Positions 8,273-16,110 of a stretch of DNA of 64,000 nucleotides are shown here, piece by piece (positions within the stretch are counted from its first letter, which is position 1; every line of letters begins with the position of its first letter). The DNA is from Bacteroidota bacterium (GTDB lineage Bacteria; Bacteroidota; Bacteroidia; AKYH767-A; OLB10). The stretch lies in contig JADJOZ010000008.1 of the NCBI GenBank assembly GCA_016713525.1, positions 1-64,000 of the forward strand. Reading direction: 5' to 3'. The notes under the pieces are model-generated. The model saw nothing but the letters and a program-made list of their open reading frames with translations. It made no database searches and was not told the origin of the DNA. Made by a program: the position numbers and the translations under genes.

Positions 8273-8638
8273 TTATCCCTCTGTGATCGTGAAACTCGCA
8301 TGGTGCATGTTTCCGTTTACCGGTGGATTAAACTTGGTGATTTTCACCTCTATAACCTTCTCCCCGGGGATCAGTCTGCTCAATTCTTTCAATATTCGGC
8401 CGGCAACATGCTCAATTAATTTGGAGCGAATCGCCATTTGCTCGTTAACTATCTTATTTACAACGACATAATCGACAGTATCGTTCAGTTCGTCGTTAAA
8501 TACAGCTTGCTCCACATTTTTATCTATCTGAACATCAACCGAATACCGACTTCCAATCTTTCCTTCTTCTTCCATACAACCATGAAAGGCATAGCATTCT
8601 ATCCCTCCAATTGTAATGGTCGTTTTCACGTTTTTCAT
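8273..8638 (-). CDS. folB: Dihydroneopterin aldolase FolB
   Basis: 121 residues, the normal length of FolB. It converts 7,8-dihydroneopterin to 6-hydroxymethyl-7,8-dihydropterin plus glycolaldehyde in cytosolic folate synthesis. Family signatures: the N-terminal FHGCMEEEGKIG (residues 18-29, containing the conserved glutamate), DYVVVN with Tyr57, KLIEHVAGRI with the pterin-binding glutamate, and ITKFNPPV with the catalytic lysine. The start overlaps the stop of glnS by 4 bp (ATGA), so the two genes are co-transcribed and probably translationally coupled. Confidence 0.92.
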   Translation of the reverse strand: MKNVKTTITIGGIECYAFHGCMEEEGKIGSRYSVDVQIDKNVEQAVFNDELNDTVDYVVVNKIVNEQMAIRSKLIEHVAGRILKELSRLIPGEKVIEVKITKFNPPVNGNMHHASFTITEG

Positions 8639-10299
8639 TTCTTTTGTTCTTTAGCCCAGGAATCTTTTAATGGAACAGTCCGGTTAAAAATGAGTTTTCC
8701 GCCAACAGAATCCCGGTCTACACAAAAGTAGCCTTTACGCAGAAACTGGAATTTATCGCCAACAGCAGCCTTTTTTAAGGATGGTTCTCCGAGGGCTTTT
8801 GATTTCATGTCCAGACTATGTGGATTTAAATACGATTTGAAATCGCCTTCTTCAGAAGAAGGATCTTCAACTCCGAACAACCGATCATACAATCTTACCT
8901 CAACAGGAATTGCCGTGTTTGCTTCAACCCAATGAATTACTCCTTTTGCCTGAAGTCCGCTTGTATCGGAGCCGCTCCGGCTTTCGGGGAAATAGGTACA
9001 ATGTACTTCTATAATATTACCTGATTCATCGTTAACAAAGGAATCACATCTGATAATATATGCACTCTTCAAACGCACCATTAATCCTGGTGCCAGACGG
9101 AAATATTTTTTCTCAGCTACTTCTTTGAAGTCTTCGTGTTCAATAAATAATTCGCGGCTAAATGGGATATCGCGTGTGCCACTTTGCTCATCTTCCGGAT
9201 TATTTTCTCCTTTCAGAATTTCAGTTTTTCCTTCTTCATAATTTGTGATTATTAATTTCAAAGGATCCATTACAACCATGGCTCGAAGTGAATTTTTATT
9301 CAGGTCCTCGCGAATACAAAATTCAAGCAATCCGACATCAATAATGTTATCGCGTCGGCTAACACCAACTTTTTCAGCAAATGCACGAATGCTTTCCGGA
9401 GTATAACCCCGTCTGCGTAATCCACTGATGGTAGGCATACGCGGATCATCCCAACCGGTAACATGTTTTTCGTTGACCAGTTGAAGCAATTTGCGTTTGC
9501 TCATTACCGTATAATTGAGATTCAATCGTGCGAATTCGTATTGTCTTGACGGATACAAATCTAATTTTTTAATAAACCATTCGTATAATGGCCTGTGCAC
9601 TTCGAACTCCAGCGTGCAAATGGAATGCGTAATATTTTCAATGGCATCCGATTGTCCGTGAGCAAAATCATACATGGGATAAATGCACCATTTATCACCG
9701 GTACGATGATGATGCGCATGCTTAATCCTGTACATCAGCGGATCACGCAGATGCATATTCGGTGAAGCCATATCAATTTTTGCACGCAATACTTTTTCAC
9801 CATCTTTAAACTCGCCATTTCGCATACGCGTAAACAGGGAGAGATTCTCTTCAATGCTTCTGCTGCGAAACGGACTGTCTTTACCGGGTTCTGTTGGCGT
9901 TCCTTTTAATGCAGCAATTTCCTCGGCTGAACTATCATCAACGTAAGCTAAACCCTGCTCAATTAATTTCACCGCAAAATTGTATAGCTGATCAAAATAG
10001 TCGGATGCATAAAACACATTCGCCCATTTAAATCCAAGCCAGGCAATATCTTCCATGATACTGTCGACATACTCGGTATCCTCTGTAACCGGATTGGTAT
10101 CATCAAAACGTAAGTTGGTTTGTCCGCCAAATTGTTGCGCCAATCCGAAATTCAGACAAATAGATTTCGAATGTCCAATATGCAAATAGCCATTGGGTTC
10201 GGGCGGGAAACGAGTGAGCAAACGGCCACCATGTTTACCGCTTGTCACATCTTCCTTCACAATTTCCTCAAGGAAATTCAACGATTTTTCAGTTGACAT
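8635..10299 (-). CDS. glnS: Glutaminyl-tRNA synthetase
   Basis: 554 residues, typical class I GlnRS; attaches glutamine to tRNA-Gln in the cytosol. The HIGH signature is in PPEPNGYLHIGHSKS (HIGH at residues 40-43) and the KMSKS loop is VMSKRKL. TRFPPEPNGYLH, RFDDTNP, the DFAHGQSDAIENITHSICTL segment and the C-terminal beta-barrel anticodon-binding part (VHCTYFPESRSGSDTSG) match the GlnRS rather than the GluRS family. Presence of GlnRS implies direct charging of tRNA-Gln. The folB start overlaps its stop. gltX lies 64 bp upstream on the same strand. Confidence 0.97.
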   Translation of the reverse strand: MSTEKSLNFLEEIVKEDVTSGKHGGRLLTRFPPEPNGYLHIGHSKSICLNFGLAQQFGGQTNLRFDDTNPVTEDTEYVDSIMEDIAWLGFKWANVFYASDYFDQLYNFAVKLIEQGLAYVDDSSAEEIAALKGTPTEPGKDSPFRSRSIEENLSLFTRMRNGEFKDGEKVLRAKIDMASPNMHLRDPLMYRIKHAHHHRTGDKWCIYPMYDFAHGQSDAIENITHSICTLEFEVHRPLYEWFIKKLDLYPSRQYEFARLNLNYTVMSKRKLLQLVNEKHVTGWDDPRMPTISGLRRRGYTPESIRAFAEKVGVSRRDNIIDVGLLEFCIREDLNKNSLRAMVVMDPLKLIITNYEEGKTEILKGENNPEDEQSGTRDIPFSRELFIEHEDFKEVAEKKYFRLAPGLMVRLKSAYIIRCDSFVNDESGNIIEVHCTYFPESRSGSDTSGLQAKGVIHWVEANTAIPVEVRLYDRLFGVEDPSSEEGDFKSYLNPHSLDMKSKALGEPSLKKAAVGDKFQFLRKGYFCVDRDSVGGKLIFNRTVPLKDSWAKEQKK

Positions 10300-10363
10300 T
10301 TTGATTTAGAATTTACTGTATTTTATGTTTGAAATTTTCACCGGACTGCCGATGAGTACTGTT

Positions 10364-11545
10364 TTAGTTTACTTTTTTCAATGCCTTGTTTAATCTGTCG
10401 ACAACCTCATTCTTACCAAAGAGTTCCAGCATCCCGATTAAATCGACTCCTGCACCCTGCCCGCTCACAAATACCCGCAGCAGTTGCATAATCTCTCCCG
10501 GTTTAATACCAGAGGTTGCAGCAGTACCTTTAATGACCGTATCAATAGTTATAGAACTAAACTCCGCCAGTGAACTTAAATTTTCAATTAATTCATTGAA
10601 AAATCCTGCAAGTTCAGGTTTCCATTTTTTTGCCAGCACCTGTTCATCATAAACATCAGGCGCCTGAAACAAATAACTTCCTTTCTCAATCAATTCCGAT
10701 TCGAATTGTACACGATCCTTCAGCAGCGTAACTGCTTTTACTAAATAATCAGAAGAAATTTTAATATCATCATCACCTAAATTGTATTTACTCTTCACCA
10801 CCGGACGCAAACGATTTGCAAGTGCTTCAGGTGTTTGCATACGCAGATATTGTTCATTGAACCATTTCGCTTTTTCAGGATCAAAACGTGCTCCTGCTTT
10901 GTGAACATGTTCGAATGAAAAATGCTGAATCAATTCCTCCATCGTAAAAAGTTCCTGCTCCGTTCCGGGGTTCCATCCTAAAAATGCCAGCATATTAACA
11001 AATGCTTCCGGATAATAACCTCGTTCGCGATAACCCGACGACTTCTCACCGGTGACAGGATCCTGCCAGTCGAGTGGGAAAACCGGAAATCCTAACCTGT
11101 CGCCATCCCGTTTACTGAGCTTTCCGTTTCCATCCGGTTTCAACAACAAAGGCAGATGTGCATATTGCGGCATCGATGATTCCCAACCAAGAAAGCGGTA
11201 AATTAATATATGTGCCGGAGCCGATGGCAACCATTCTTCACCCCGGATGGCATGAGTGATTTCCATCAACACATCATCCACAATATGGGCCAGGTGGTAA
11301 GTTGGCATTCCATCCGATTTCAATAACACCTTATCATCTACCAACGACGAATTTACAGTTACCTCACCTCGAATTAAATCCGTAAATGTTATCTCTTCCC
11401 CGGAAGGGACCATTAAACGAATTACATACGGAACACCGGCAGCAATTTTGTCATCGACTTCTTTTGCGCTCAATGTCAATGAATTAGACATTGTTTTACG
11501 TGTTTCATGATTATACTGAGGTGCTACATTACCAGCAGCAATCAA
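10364..11545 (-). CDS. gltX: Glutamyl-tRNA synthetase, C-terminal part of a split gltX
   Basis: 393 codons from a TTG at 11545. It carries the rest of the catalytic domain (YVIRLMVPSGEEITFTDLIRG, YHLAHIVDDVLMEITHAIRG), the KMSKS-type loop KLSKRDGDRLG and the helical anticodon-binding domain. The N-terminal part is in another frame, ending at 11542, so the two overlap by 4 bp (TTGA). Compared with ordinary GltX, roughly nine residues that should link FDTA to IAAGN are missing, so a deletion of about 28 bases rather than a single-base slip broke the frame. It is either a mis-assembly, a pseudogene or a genuinely split enzyme. Confidence 0.85.
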   Translation of the reverse strand: MIAAGNVAPQYNHETRKTMSNSLTLSAKEVDDKIAAGVPYVIRLMVPSGEEITFTDLIRGEVTVNSSLVDDKVLLKSDGMPTYHLAHIVDDVLMEITHAIRGEEWLPSAPAHILIYRFLGWESSMPQYAHLPLLLKPDGNGKLSKRDGDRLGFPVFPLDWQDPVTGEKSSGYRERGYYPEAFVNMLAFLGWNPGTEQELFTMEELIQHFSFEHVHKAGARFDPEKAKWFNEQYLRMQTPEALANRLRPVVKSKYNLGDDDIKISSDYLVKAVTLLKDRVQFESELIEKGSYLFQAPDVYDEQVLAKKWKPELAGFFNELIENLSSLAEFSSITIDTVIKGTAATSGIKPGEIMQLLRVFVSGQGAGVDLIGMLELFGKNEVVDRLNKALKKVN

Positions 11546-11889
11546 GCCGTATCAAATGCATAATAGGCATGACCGGAAGCAATCATTTCTTTGGCGTATT
11601 TCAAATAAATACCCTGCTCTTTTCTTTCACTTTGACGGTATGGCTCAAATTTCCCACCAACAGAAACACCTTCATCAATCTGTATCCCGCACCAGTTCAG
11701 GGCTGCCACAATATATTCTTCAGCTCCTGGTACATATCGACTTTGATCGGTATCTTCAATTCTCAGCAGAAAATCACCCCCATGCTTTTTAGCAAAGAGG
11801 TAGCAAAATAAGGCGGTCCGCACACCACCCATATGAAGAGGACCGGTTGGACTTGGAGCAAATCGGGTTCTGATTTTTTTAATTGACAT
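11542..11889 (-). CDS. gltX: Glutamyl-tRNA synthetase, N-terminal part of a split gltX
   Basis: 115 codons from ATG 11889 (MSIKKIRTRFAPSPTGPLHM). It contains the class I signature PTGPLHMGGVRTALF (HMGG in place of HIGH), RIEDTDQSRYVPGAEEYI and EPYRQSERKEQGIYLKYA, then stops after YYAFDTA where normal GltX continues. The start is chosen because it begins the family homology and lies 16 bp downstream of a TACCTTTG promoter element; an upstream in-frame start at 12051 would add non-homologous residues. GltX supplies Glu-tRNA for translation and tetrapyrrole synthesis. Confidence 0.85.
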   Translation of the reverse strand: MSIKKIRTRFAPSPTGPLHMGGVRTALFCYLFAKKHGGDFLLRIEDTDQSRYVPGAEEYIVAALNWCGIQIDEGVSVGGKFEPYRQSERKEQGIYLKYAKEMIASGHAYYAFDTA

Positions 11890-11905
11890 GATTTTGTTTG
11901 AATTG

Positions 11906-11913
11906 CAAAGGTA
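11906..11913 (-). promoter_or_regulatory. Bacteroidota -7 promoter element for gltX
   Basis: TACCTTTG on the minus strand matches the TAnnTTTG consensus and ends 16 bp before the chosen gltX start. No clear -33 TTTG/TTG is seen. Confidence 0.5.
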
Positions 11914-12109
11914 GCACCTTGGAAGGAAAGGGAAAAACAAGAATAGCTGCACATAAGCCATCGCAAATGTAGCTGTTTTACTACAAAAATTCGCCAAATA
12001 AAAATTTTGGTCACCGAGTCCACCAATCGATTTACCCATAAAAATGCTCAATACACAAAGTTGTAGTTTATCTTTACCAAATCAGACAAAAAACATCTGA
12101 AAACTACAT

Positions 12110-12117
12110 TACTTTTG
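12110..12117 (+). promoter_or_regulatory. -7 promoter element very close to the next start codon
   Basis: TACTTTTG matches TAnnTTTG and ends only 7 bp before ATG 12125. Transcription should begin at or near the start codon, suggesting a leaderless mRNA. Confidence 0.5.
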
Positions 12118-12124
12118 TATCGTG

Positions 12125-12529
12125 ATGACAGCGAATGATATTTTATTTGATCAGGATTTTTTAACCATTTACGTAAATCCCGATCAATATCTGGTAAAGT
12201 TAAAGTGGAAGAAATTTGCAACTTCTGATCAGTTTCGGGAAGGGCTTAATGTTGCTCTGGAGGCAGTGATTGAGCACAATGCAAAATTCTGGTTGGCGAA
12301 TCTAAAAAATATGGAAGCTATTTTACCTGCCGATGAAGAATGGGCAGCTAATGTATGGTTTCCGAAAATTGCTGCGACAGGAATTCAAAAAATGGCAATT
12401 GTAACATCCCTCGATTATTTCAACAACACATCAGTCAAAAAAATTATTTCAACAGCCCAACCTGTGATTAGTTTTGAAACTAAGTATTTTGTTGATGTGA
12501 AAGATGCTAAAGCCTGGCTTGAATTATAA
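12125..12529 (+). CDS. Hypothetical STAS/SpoIIAA-like protein
   Basis: 134 residues, cytosolic, without signal peptide or membrane segment. The pattern alternates strands and amphipathic helices: LTIYVNPDQYLVKLKWKKF, a helix FREGLNVALEAVIEHN, then KFWLANLKNMEAILPADEEW and GIQKMAIVTS. This resembles the SpoIIAA/STAS-like small proteins common in Bacteroidota, where the K(F/W)LxDxRxMxxI...W pattern recurs. The biochemical role of that group is poorly known. The GTG at 12122 is possible, but ATG 12125 is preferred. Divergent from gltX, convergent with the hipBA-like pair. Confidence 0.6.
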   Translation: MTANDILFDQDFLTIYVNPDQYLVKLKWKKFATSDQFREGLNVALEAVIEHNAKFWLANLKNMEAILPADEEWAANVWFPKIAATGIQKMAIVTSLDYFNNTSVKKIISTAQPVISFETKYFVDVKDAKAWLEL

Positions 12530-12554
12530 TTTTTTTCGACAAAAATTACTGATA

Positions 12555-13538
12555 CTATTTTAAACGCATCAGTCTTTCATTAAAATAATAGCGAATAATA
12601 TTTTTCACTTCTTCTGGAACAAATGCCTGATCGAGTAACTTACCAGCTGCATTTCTACCAGCCACCAAATGATCCATAATTTTATCGGATCGTTTTCGGT
12701 TAATACCTAAACGCATTGCAAAATTGGAGAATTCATTTCGCGTGTAGTGTCCGTACTCTCTGAACTCCGGTGTATTTTTATCTCCCTGATACAATCCGCC
12801 GGGAGCGGTGATTTCAGGCCCAATTGCATGAGCCCGTGTACATAAAATATCTGCTAATGGAAAAATGGTGTAATCCCCCAAAGGAGTTTTCCGAAGCCTT
12901 ATGTTTTTCATATATGCATGACCGTTAGCAACCAGCCAGCCGAATAAAATATTGGTAAAAAATCTTTCTTTACCAATCAATGAAGCCGCAACATTCTCGT
13001 TAATGACAGCAACCAGATCATAATAAGAAAATTTATCAATATCAACATGTGGCTGCGTTTCATGCTGATTAATCAATTGACTGAAGTCTGTTATTTCATC
13101 TTCCGATAATGGAAAATTATTATAATAACGGGCAATGAACGCAGGTTGTCCGTTTTCAAAAAATATCATTGCATTTGGAACAGTGTCAATTCCATAAACC
13201 TGTTTCGCAAGCTGCAGGCAAAAATGTTCGTTGCCCGCCTGTTCAAATGGAAACTTCACCGAATCTGAATCATCCGGAACAATTTTTAAAATATAATTTC
13301 CTGCCGGATGTGGTTCGGGCTTGTTTTTATGTAAAGCCACACGATACCATTGCTGTCCACCGAATTGCTCTCCTTCAATTCTGGCTTTTTGCCATGATGC
13401 TGTGTCAGGACTTCCTTCAATGATATGAAAAACCTTACGGCTGTCGAATAATGTCCTTAAAGTTCCGGGATTATAGGAATTGAAACCATCTTTTAAGGAA
13501 CCAGGACAACGAGGTGTATTGTATAAGGTACGGTTCAT
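12555..13538 (-). CDS. HipA-like kinase-fold protein with altered catalytic site
   Basis: 327 residues of the HipA/HipT kinase fold, lacking the usual N-terminal HipA subdomain. Support comes from NYILKIVPDDSD, AGNEHFCLQLAKQVYGIDTVP, QPAFIARYYNNF (KRFDR position) and the C-terminal helices, and from the overlapping HTH partner upstream. Active HipA proteins have GNxDAHxKN; here residues 204-212 read ANGHAYMKN, so the catalytic Asp is His207 and the following His is Tyr. The metal-binding Asp (PLADIL, D230) is kept. It may be an inactive pseudokinase or use a changed mechanism. It overlaps hipB by 4 bp (ATGA). Confidence 0.75.
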   Translation of the reverse strand: MNRTLYNTPRCPGSLKDGFNSYNPGTLRTLFDSRKVFHIIEGSPDTASWQKARIEGEQFGGQQWYRVALHKNKPEPHPAGNYILKIVPDDSDSVKFPFEQAGNEHFCLQLAKQVYGIDTVPNAMIFFENGQPAFIARYYNNFPLSEDEITDFSQLINQHETQPHVDIDKFSYYDLVAVINENVAASLIGKERFFTNILFGWLVANGHAYMKNIRLRKTPLGDYTIFPLADILCTRAHAIGPEITAPGGLYQGDKNTPEFREYGHYTRNEFSNFAMRLGINRKRSDKIMDHLVAGRNAAGKLLDQAFVPEEVKNIIRYYFNERLMRLK

Positions 13539-13744
13539 TTGCGCAATCTGAAAATAAGTTCAATCCCTAAAACCTGCATTACCTTTTCAAGGGTATGCAG
13601 CGATGGATTTCCTAATCCTTTTTCTAAATCACGAATTGTTCGCAAGGCAACTCCAGTGGTCTCGGATAAGTCTTCTTGTTTGATTTTCAAATCTTTACGC
13701 CTACTCTTCAGCAACGGAGCCAATTGTTGTACCGGTATTTCCAT
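13535..13744 (-). CDS. HipB-like XRE-family antitoxin/repressor
   Basis: 69 residues, essentially one helix-turn-helix domain: LLKSRRKDLKIKQEDLSETT, GVALRTIRDLEKGLGNPSLH, TLEKVMQVLGIELIFR. The QxxLSxxxGVxxRTIxxxEKGxxNPS pattern is typical of HipB-type XRE repressors, which in toxin-antitoxin modules bind the promoter and the HipA partner. The stop overlaps the start of the HipA-like gene, a standard hipBA layout. It probably autoregulates, though no clear operator palindrome is seen upstream. Confidence 0.8.
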   Translation of the reverse strand: MEIPVQQLAPLLKSRRKDLKIKQEDLSETTGVALRTIRDLEKGLGNPSLHTLEKVMQVLGIELIFRLRK

Positions 13745-13855
13745 AATTTAAAATGGGCTTTATAATGCCTGATGGATGTAAAATTATAGACAAAAACGAT
13801 TCATCCTGAATAGGATTCCGTTACTTATTAACGTGTTAATGCGAATAAGTCGGGG

Positions 13856-14239
13856 TTATAATTCAACCAGTTCATCCAGTATTTTCCCGATTTCATTCAG
13901 GGCATTTTCATCCTTAATGATATAACCCTCAGCACCTTCCGAAATAGTTTGCAACGCAACACCATAATGTTTCTGAGCTGAAAGGAACCAGCAATGTGCT
14001 TCAGGAGCAATTTTCCGGATCTCTTTCATGGCTTCAATACCATTCATGCCTTGTCCTTTTAACTGATCCAGATGGTAATCGATTATTACGACATGCGGAT
14101 CGCGATGCGCTGACTGAATAGCATCTTCACCGGTGGCAAACCAGGTTACTTCCCATTGGGGACGCTCCTTTAAAAAGGCCTTTAGTTGATCTGCAAACCC
14201 GAGATCCTCCTCAACTATAAATATTTTGCGTTGACTCAT
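13856..14239 (-). CDS. Single-domain response regulator (receiver only)
   Basis: 127 residues, one CheY-like receiver domain: acidic pocket EED at residues 10-12, phospho-acceptor Asp54 in VVIIDYHLD, switch region WFLSAQKHYG and the conserved Lys in YIIKDENAL. There is no output domain, so it acts by protein contact or as a phosphate relay. The gene is alone and no histidine kinase is nearby. A TATCTTTA sequence lies upstream as a weak promoter candidate. Confidence 0.85.
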   Translation of the reverse strand: MSQRKIFIVEEDLGFADQLKAFLKERPQWEVTWFATGEDAIQSAHRDPHVVIIDYHLDQLKGQGMNGIEAMKEIRKIAPEAHCWFLSAQKHYGVALQTISEGAEGYIIKDENALNEIGKILDELVEL

Positions 14240-14438
14240 ATTTTATGCTTTTAATAAATGATAGTAAAGATACAGAAAGGCAAAGATCAATCCATGACAA
14301 AAATCATTTCACTAAGGTCATTATTAAAACAGGGTGGCCCGGACGGGATGTATTAAATCTCAGCAGCAACAAATTATTACTCTGCAATTGACCATACTGA
14401 ATCTTTTACCTAATTTTAGAAGCTGAATTTAAAAATTT

Positions 14439-15863
14439 ATGTCCATGAAAAGAATTATACTGTTTATCCTCGTTGCGTTTTCTGTAATCGACCTTCAGGC
14501 ACAGGGTATCGACAAGCCACAATATGAAATTATTACCCGTCGTGCGGGAAATTACCTGGGCACCATCAATATTGAATTGTTTCCACTCATTACACCGTTA
14601 CATGTACACATGTTCGACAGTCTCACCAATGAACAGTTTTTCGACAGCACTGCCTTTCATCGGGTAGTACCGGGATTTGTTATTCAGGGTGGTGATCCGA
14701 ATTCTATCAGTGGACCGATTTCAACTTGGGGTCAGGGACAACCCTGGCAACCTACAGTACCGGCAGAATTTAATGTGGTTCGCCATCTTCGGGGAATCAT
14801 TGGAGCAGCACGTGATAACGATCCCAACAGTGCCAACTCCCAATTTTATATTTGTGTTGCCAATTCAACTTTTCTGGATGGGAATTATACGGTATTCGGA
14901 CAGGTAACATCTGGAATGAACATCGTTGACTCCATTGTTTTATCTCCCCGTGATGCCAATGATGTGCCGTTACAAAAAATAGATATGTTTGTTACATATA
15001 CCGGTGTGAACGACAGCATACCTGATGCACCAACATTAACTGCACCTGCTGATGGAGCAACCGGTATTTTAAATACGCAATCATTTGTCTGGAGTGCTGT
15101 TCCGGGTGCTGTTATGTATACTATTGAATTTAGTACCGACCCTGCATTTTCTACAATCGACATTTCAAGAAATGCAGGAACAAACAGTGCAATTGTCCCC
15201 AATTTAGGTGGATATACCAATTATTACTGGAGAGTAAAATCGAATAATGGTGGGCATGAAAGCATTCCTTCCAACGTGTATAATTTCACATCTGCAACAG
15301 CAGCAGCAACCTTAATATATCCTGCCGATACAGCAACCGGCATCCCATTGAATCCTGTATTCAGCTGGAATCCGGTATCCGGAGCAGACAACTATACGCT
15401 GCAGGTTTCAACAAGCAGCACATTTACTACTGCATCAATGATTTATAATGTTTCAGGGCTTACTGCTACCAGTCAACAAGTCACAGGTTTAAATCCGAAT
15501 GCTATTTATTACTGGAGAGTGCGCAGTGCAATTGGTAGTGTTCAGGGTTTTTATTCTGTTAAATTTTCTTTCACTACAGGAACTACTATTGGATTGCAAG
15601 ACGAGCAACCATTCACAGTCCGGGCAATTTATCCGAACCCTGCAACCGAATTCATTACAGTTCAGCTGTATGTCGAGAACCAATTAAATGTAACCATGCA
15701 GATTTCTGATATCTGTGGTCGCGTATTAATTAACAACGAATTTTCTGCAGCGCCCGGATTAAATGAAACAACAACTCATGTAAACGCTATAGCTCCCGGT
15801 ATTTATTTCGTAACTATTACCGCTGATGGAATTGAAACTCAAAGCAGAATAGTCATTCAGTAA
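14439..15863 (+). CDS. Secreted cyclophilin-type peptidyl-prolyl isomerase with T9SS sorting domain
   Basis: 474 residues. Signal peptide 1-22 (ending DLQAQ), then a cyclophilin domain (about 28-190) with the active-site FHRVVPGFVIQGGDP, PAEFN, GIIGAARDNDPNSANSQFYI and DGNYTVFGQV. Two fibronectin/Ig-like repeats follow (PTLTAPADGATGIL...; ATLIYPADTATGIP..., each with YYWRV), then a type A sorting domain from about residue 395 (IYPNPATEFITVQL; GIYFVTITADG). Cyclophilins speed cis-trans proline isomerisation; here the enzyme should be exported through the outer membrane and surface-attached. Monocistronic, ordinary codon use. Confidence 0.92.
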   Translation: MSMKRIILFILVAFSVIDLQAQGIDKPQYEIITRRAGNYLGTINIELFPLITPLHVHMFDSLTNEQFFDSTAFHRVVPGFVIQGGDPNSISGPISTWGQGQPWQPTVPAEFNVVRHLRGIIGAARDNDPNSANSQFYICVANSTFLDGNYTVFGQVTSGMNIVDSIVLSPRDANDVPLQKIDMFVTYTGVNDSIPDAPTLTAPADGATGILNTQSFVWSAVPGAVMYTIEFSTDPAFSTIDISRNAGTNSAIVPNLGGYTNYYWRVKSNNGGHESIPSNVYNFTSATAAATLIYPADTATGIPLNPVFSWNPVSGADNYTLQVSTSSTFTTASMIYNVSGLTATSQQVTGLNPNAIYYWRVRSAIGSVQGFYSVKFSFTTGTTIGLQDEQPFTVRAIYPNPATEFITVQLYVENQLNVTMQISDICGRVLINNEFSAAPGLNETTTHVNAIAPGIYFVTITADGIETQSRIVIQ

Positions 15864-16110
15864 CAAAATCCGCTACAGCTTCATTTAAGAGATCTGATAT
15901 AACTTTTTAATTATTCCTGAGCAATCGGGATCATTACCCATTTTGGTATTTAAAATCTCTAGTTGGGGAAAAATCACCCGACTAGTTGAGTGTAGTCACA
16001 CGTCACTTGCTATTTTATCAAGTGGCACGATTATTCCCTCCATCATCGCAACATGATATTCTGTCATGGTTAAATACCATTAACACAACATTTGCTCAAA
16101 ATTATTACTT

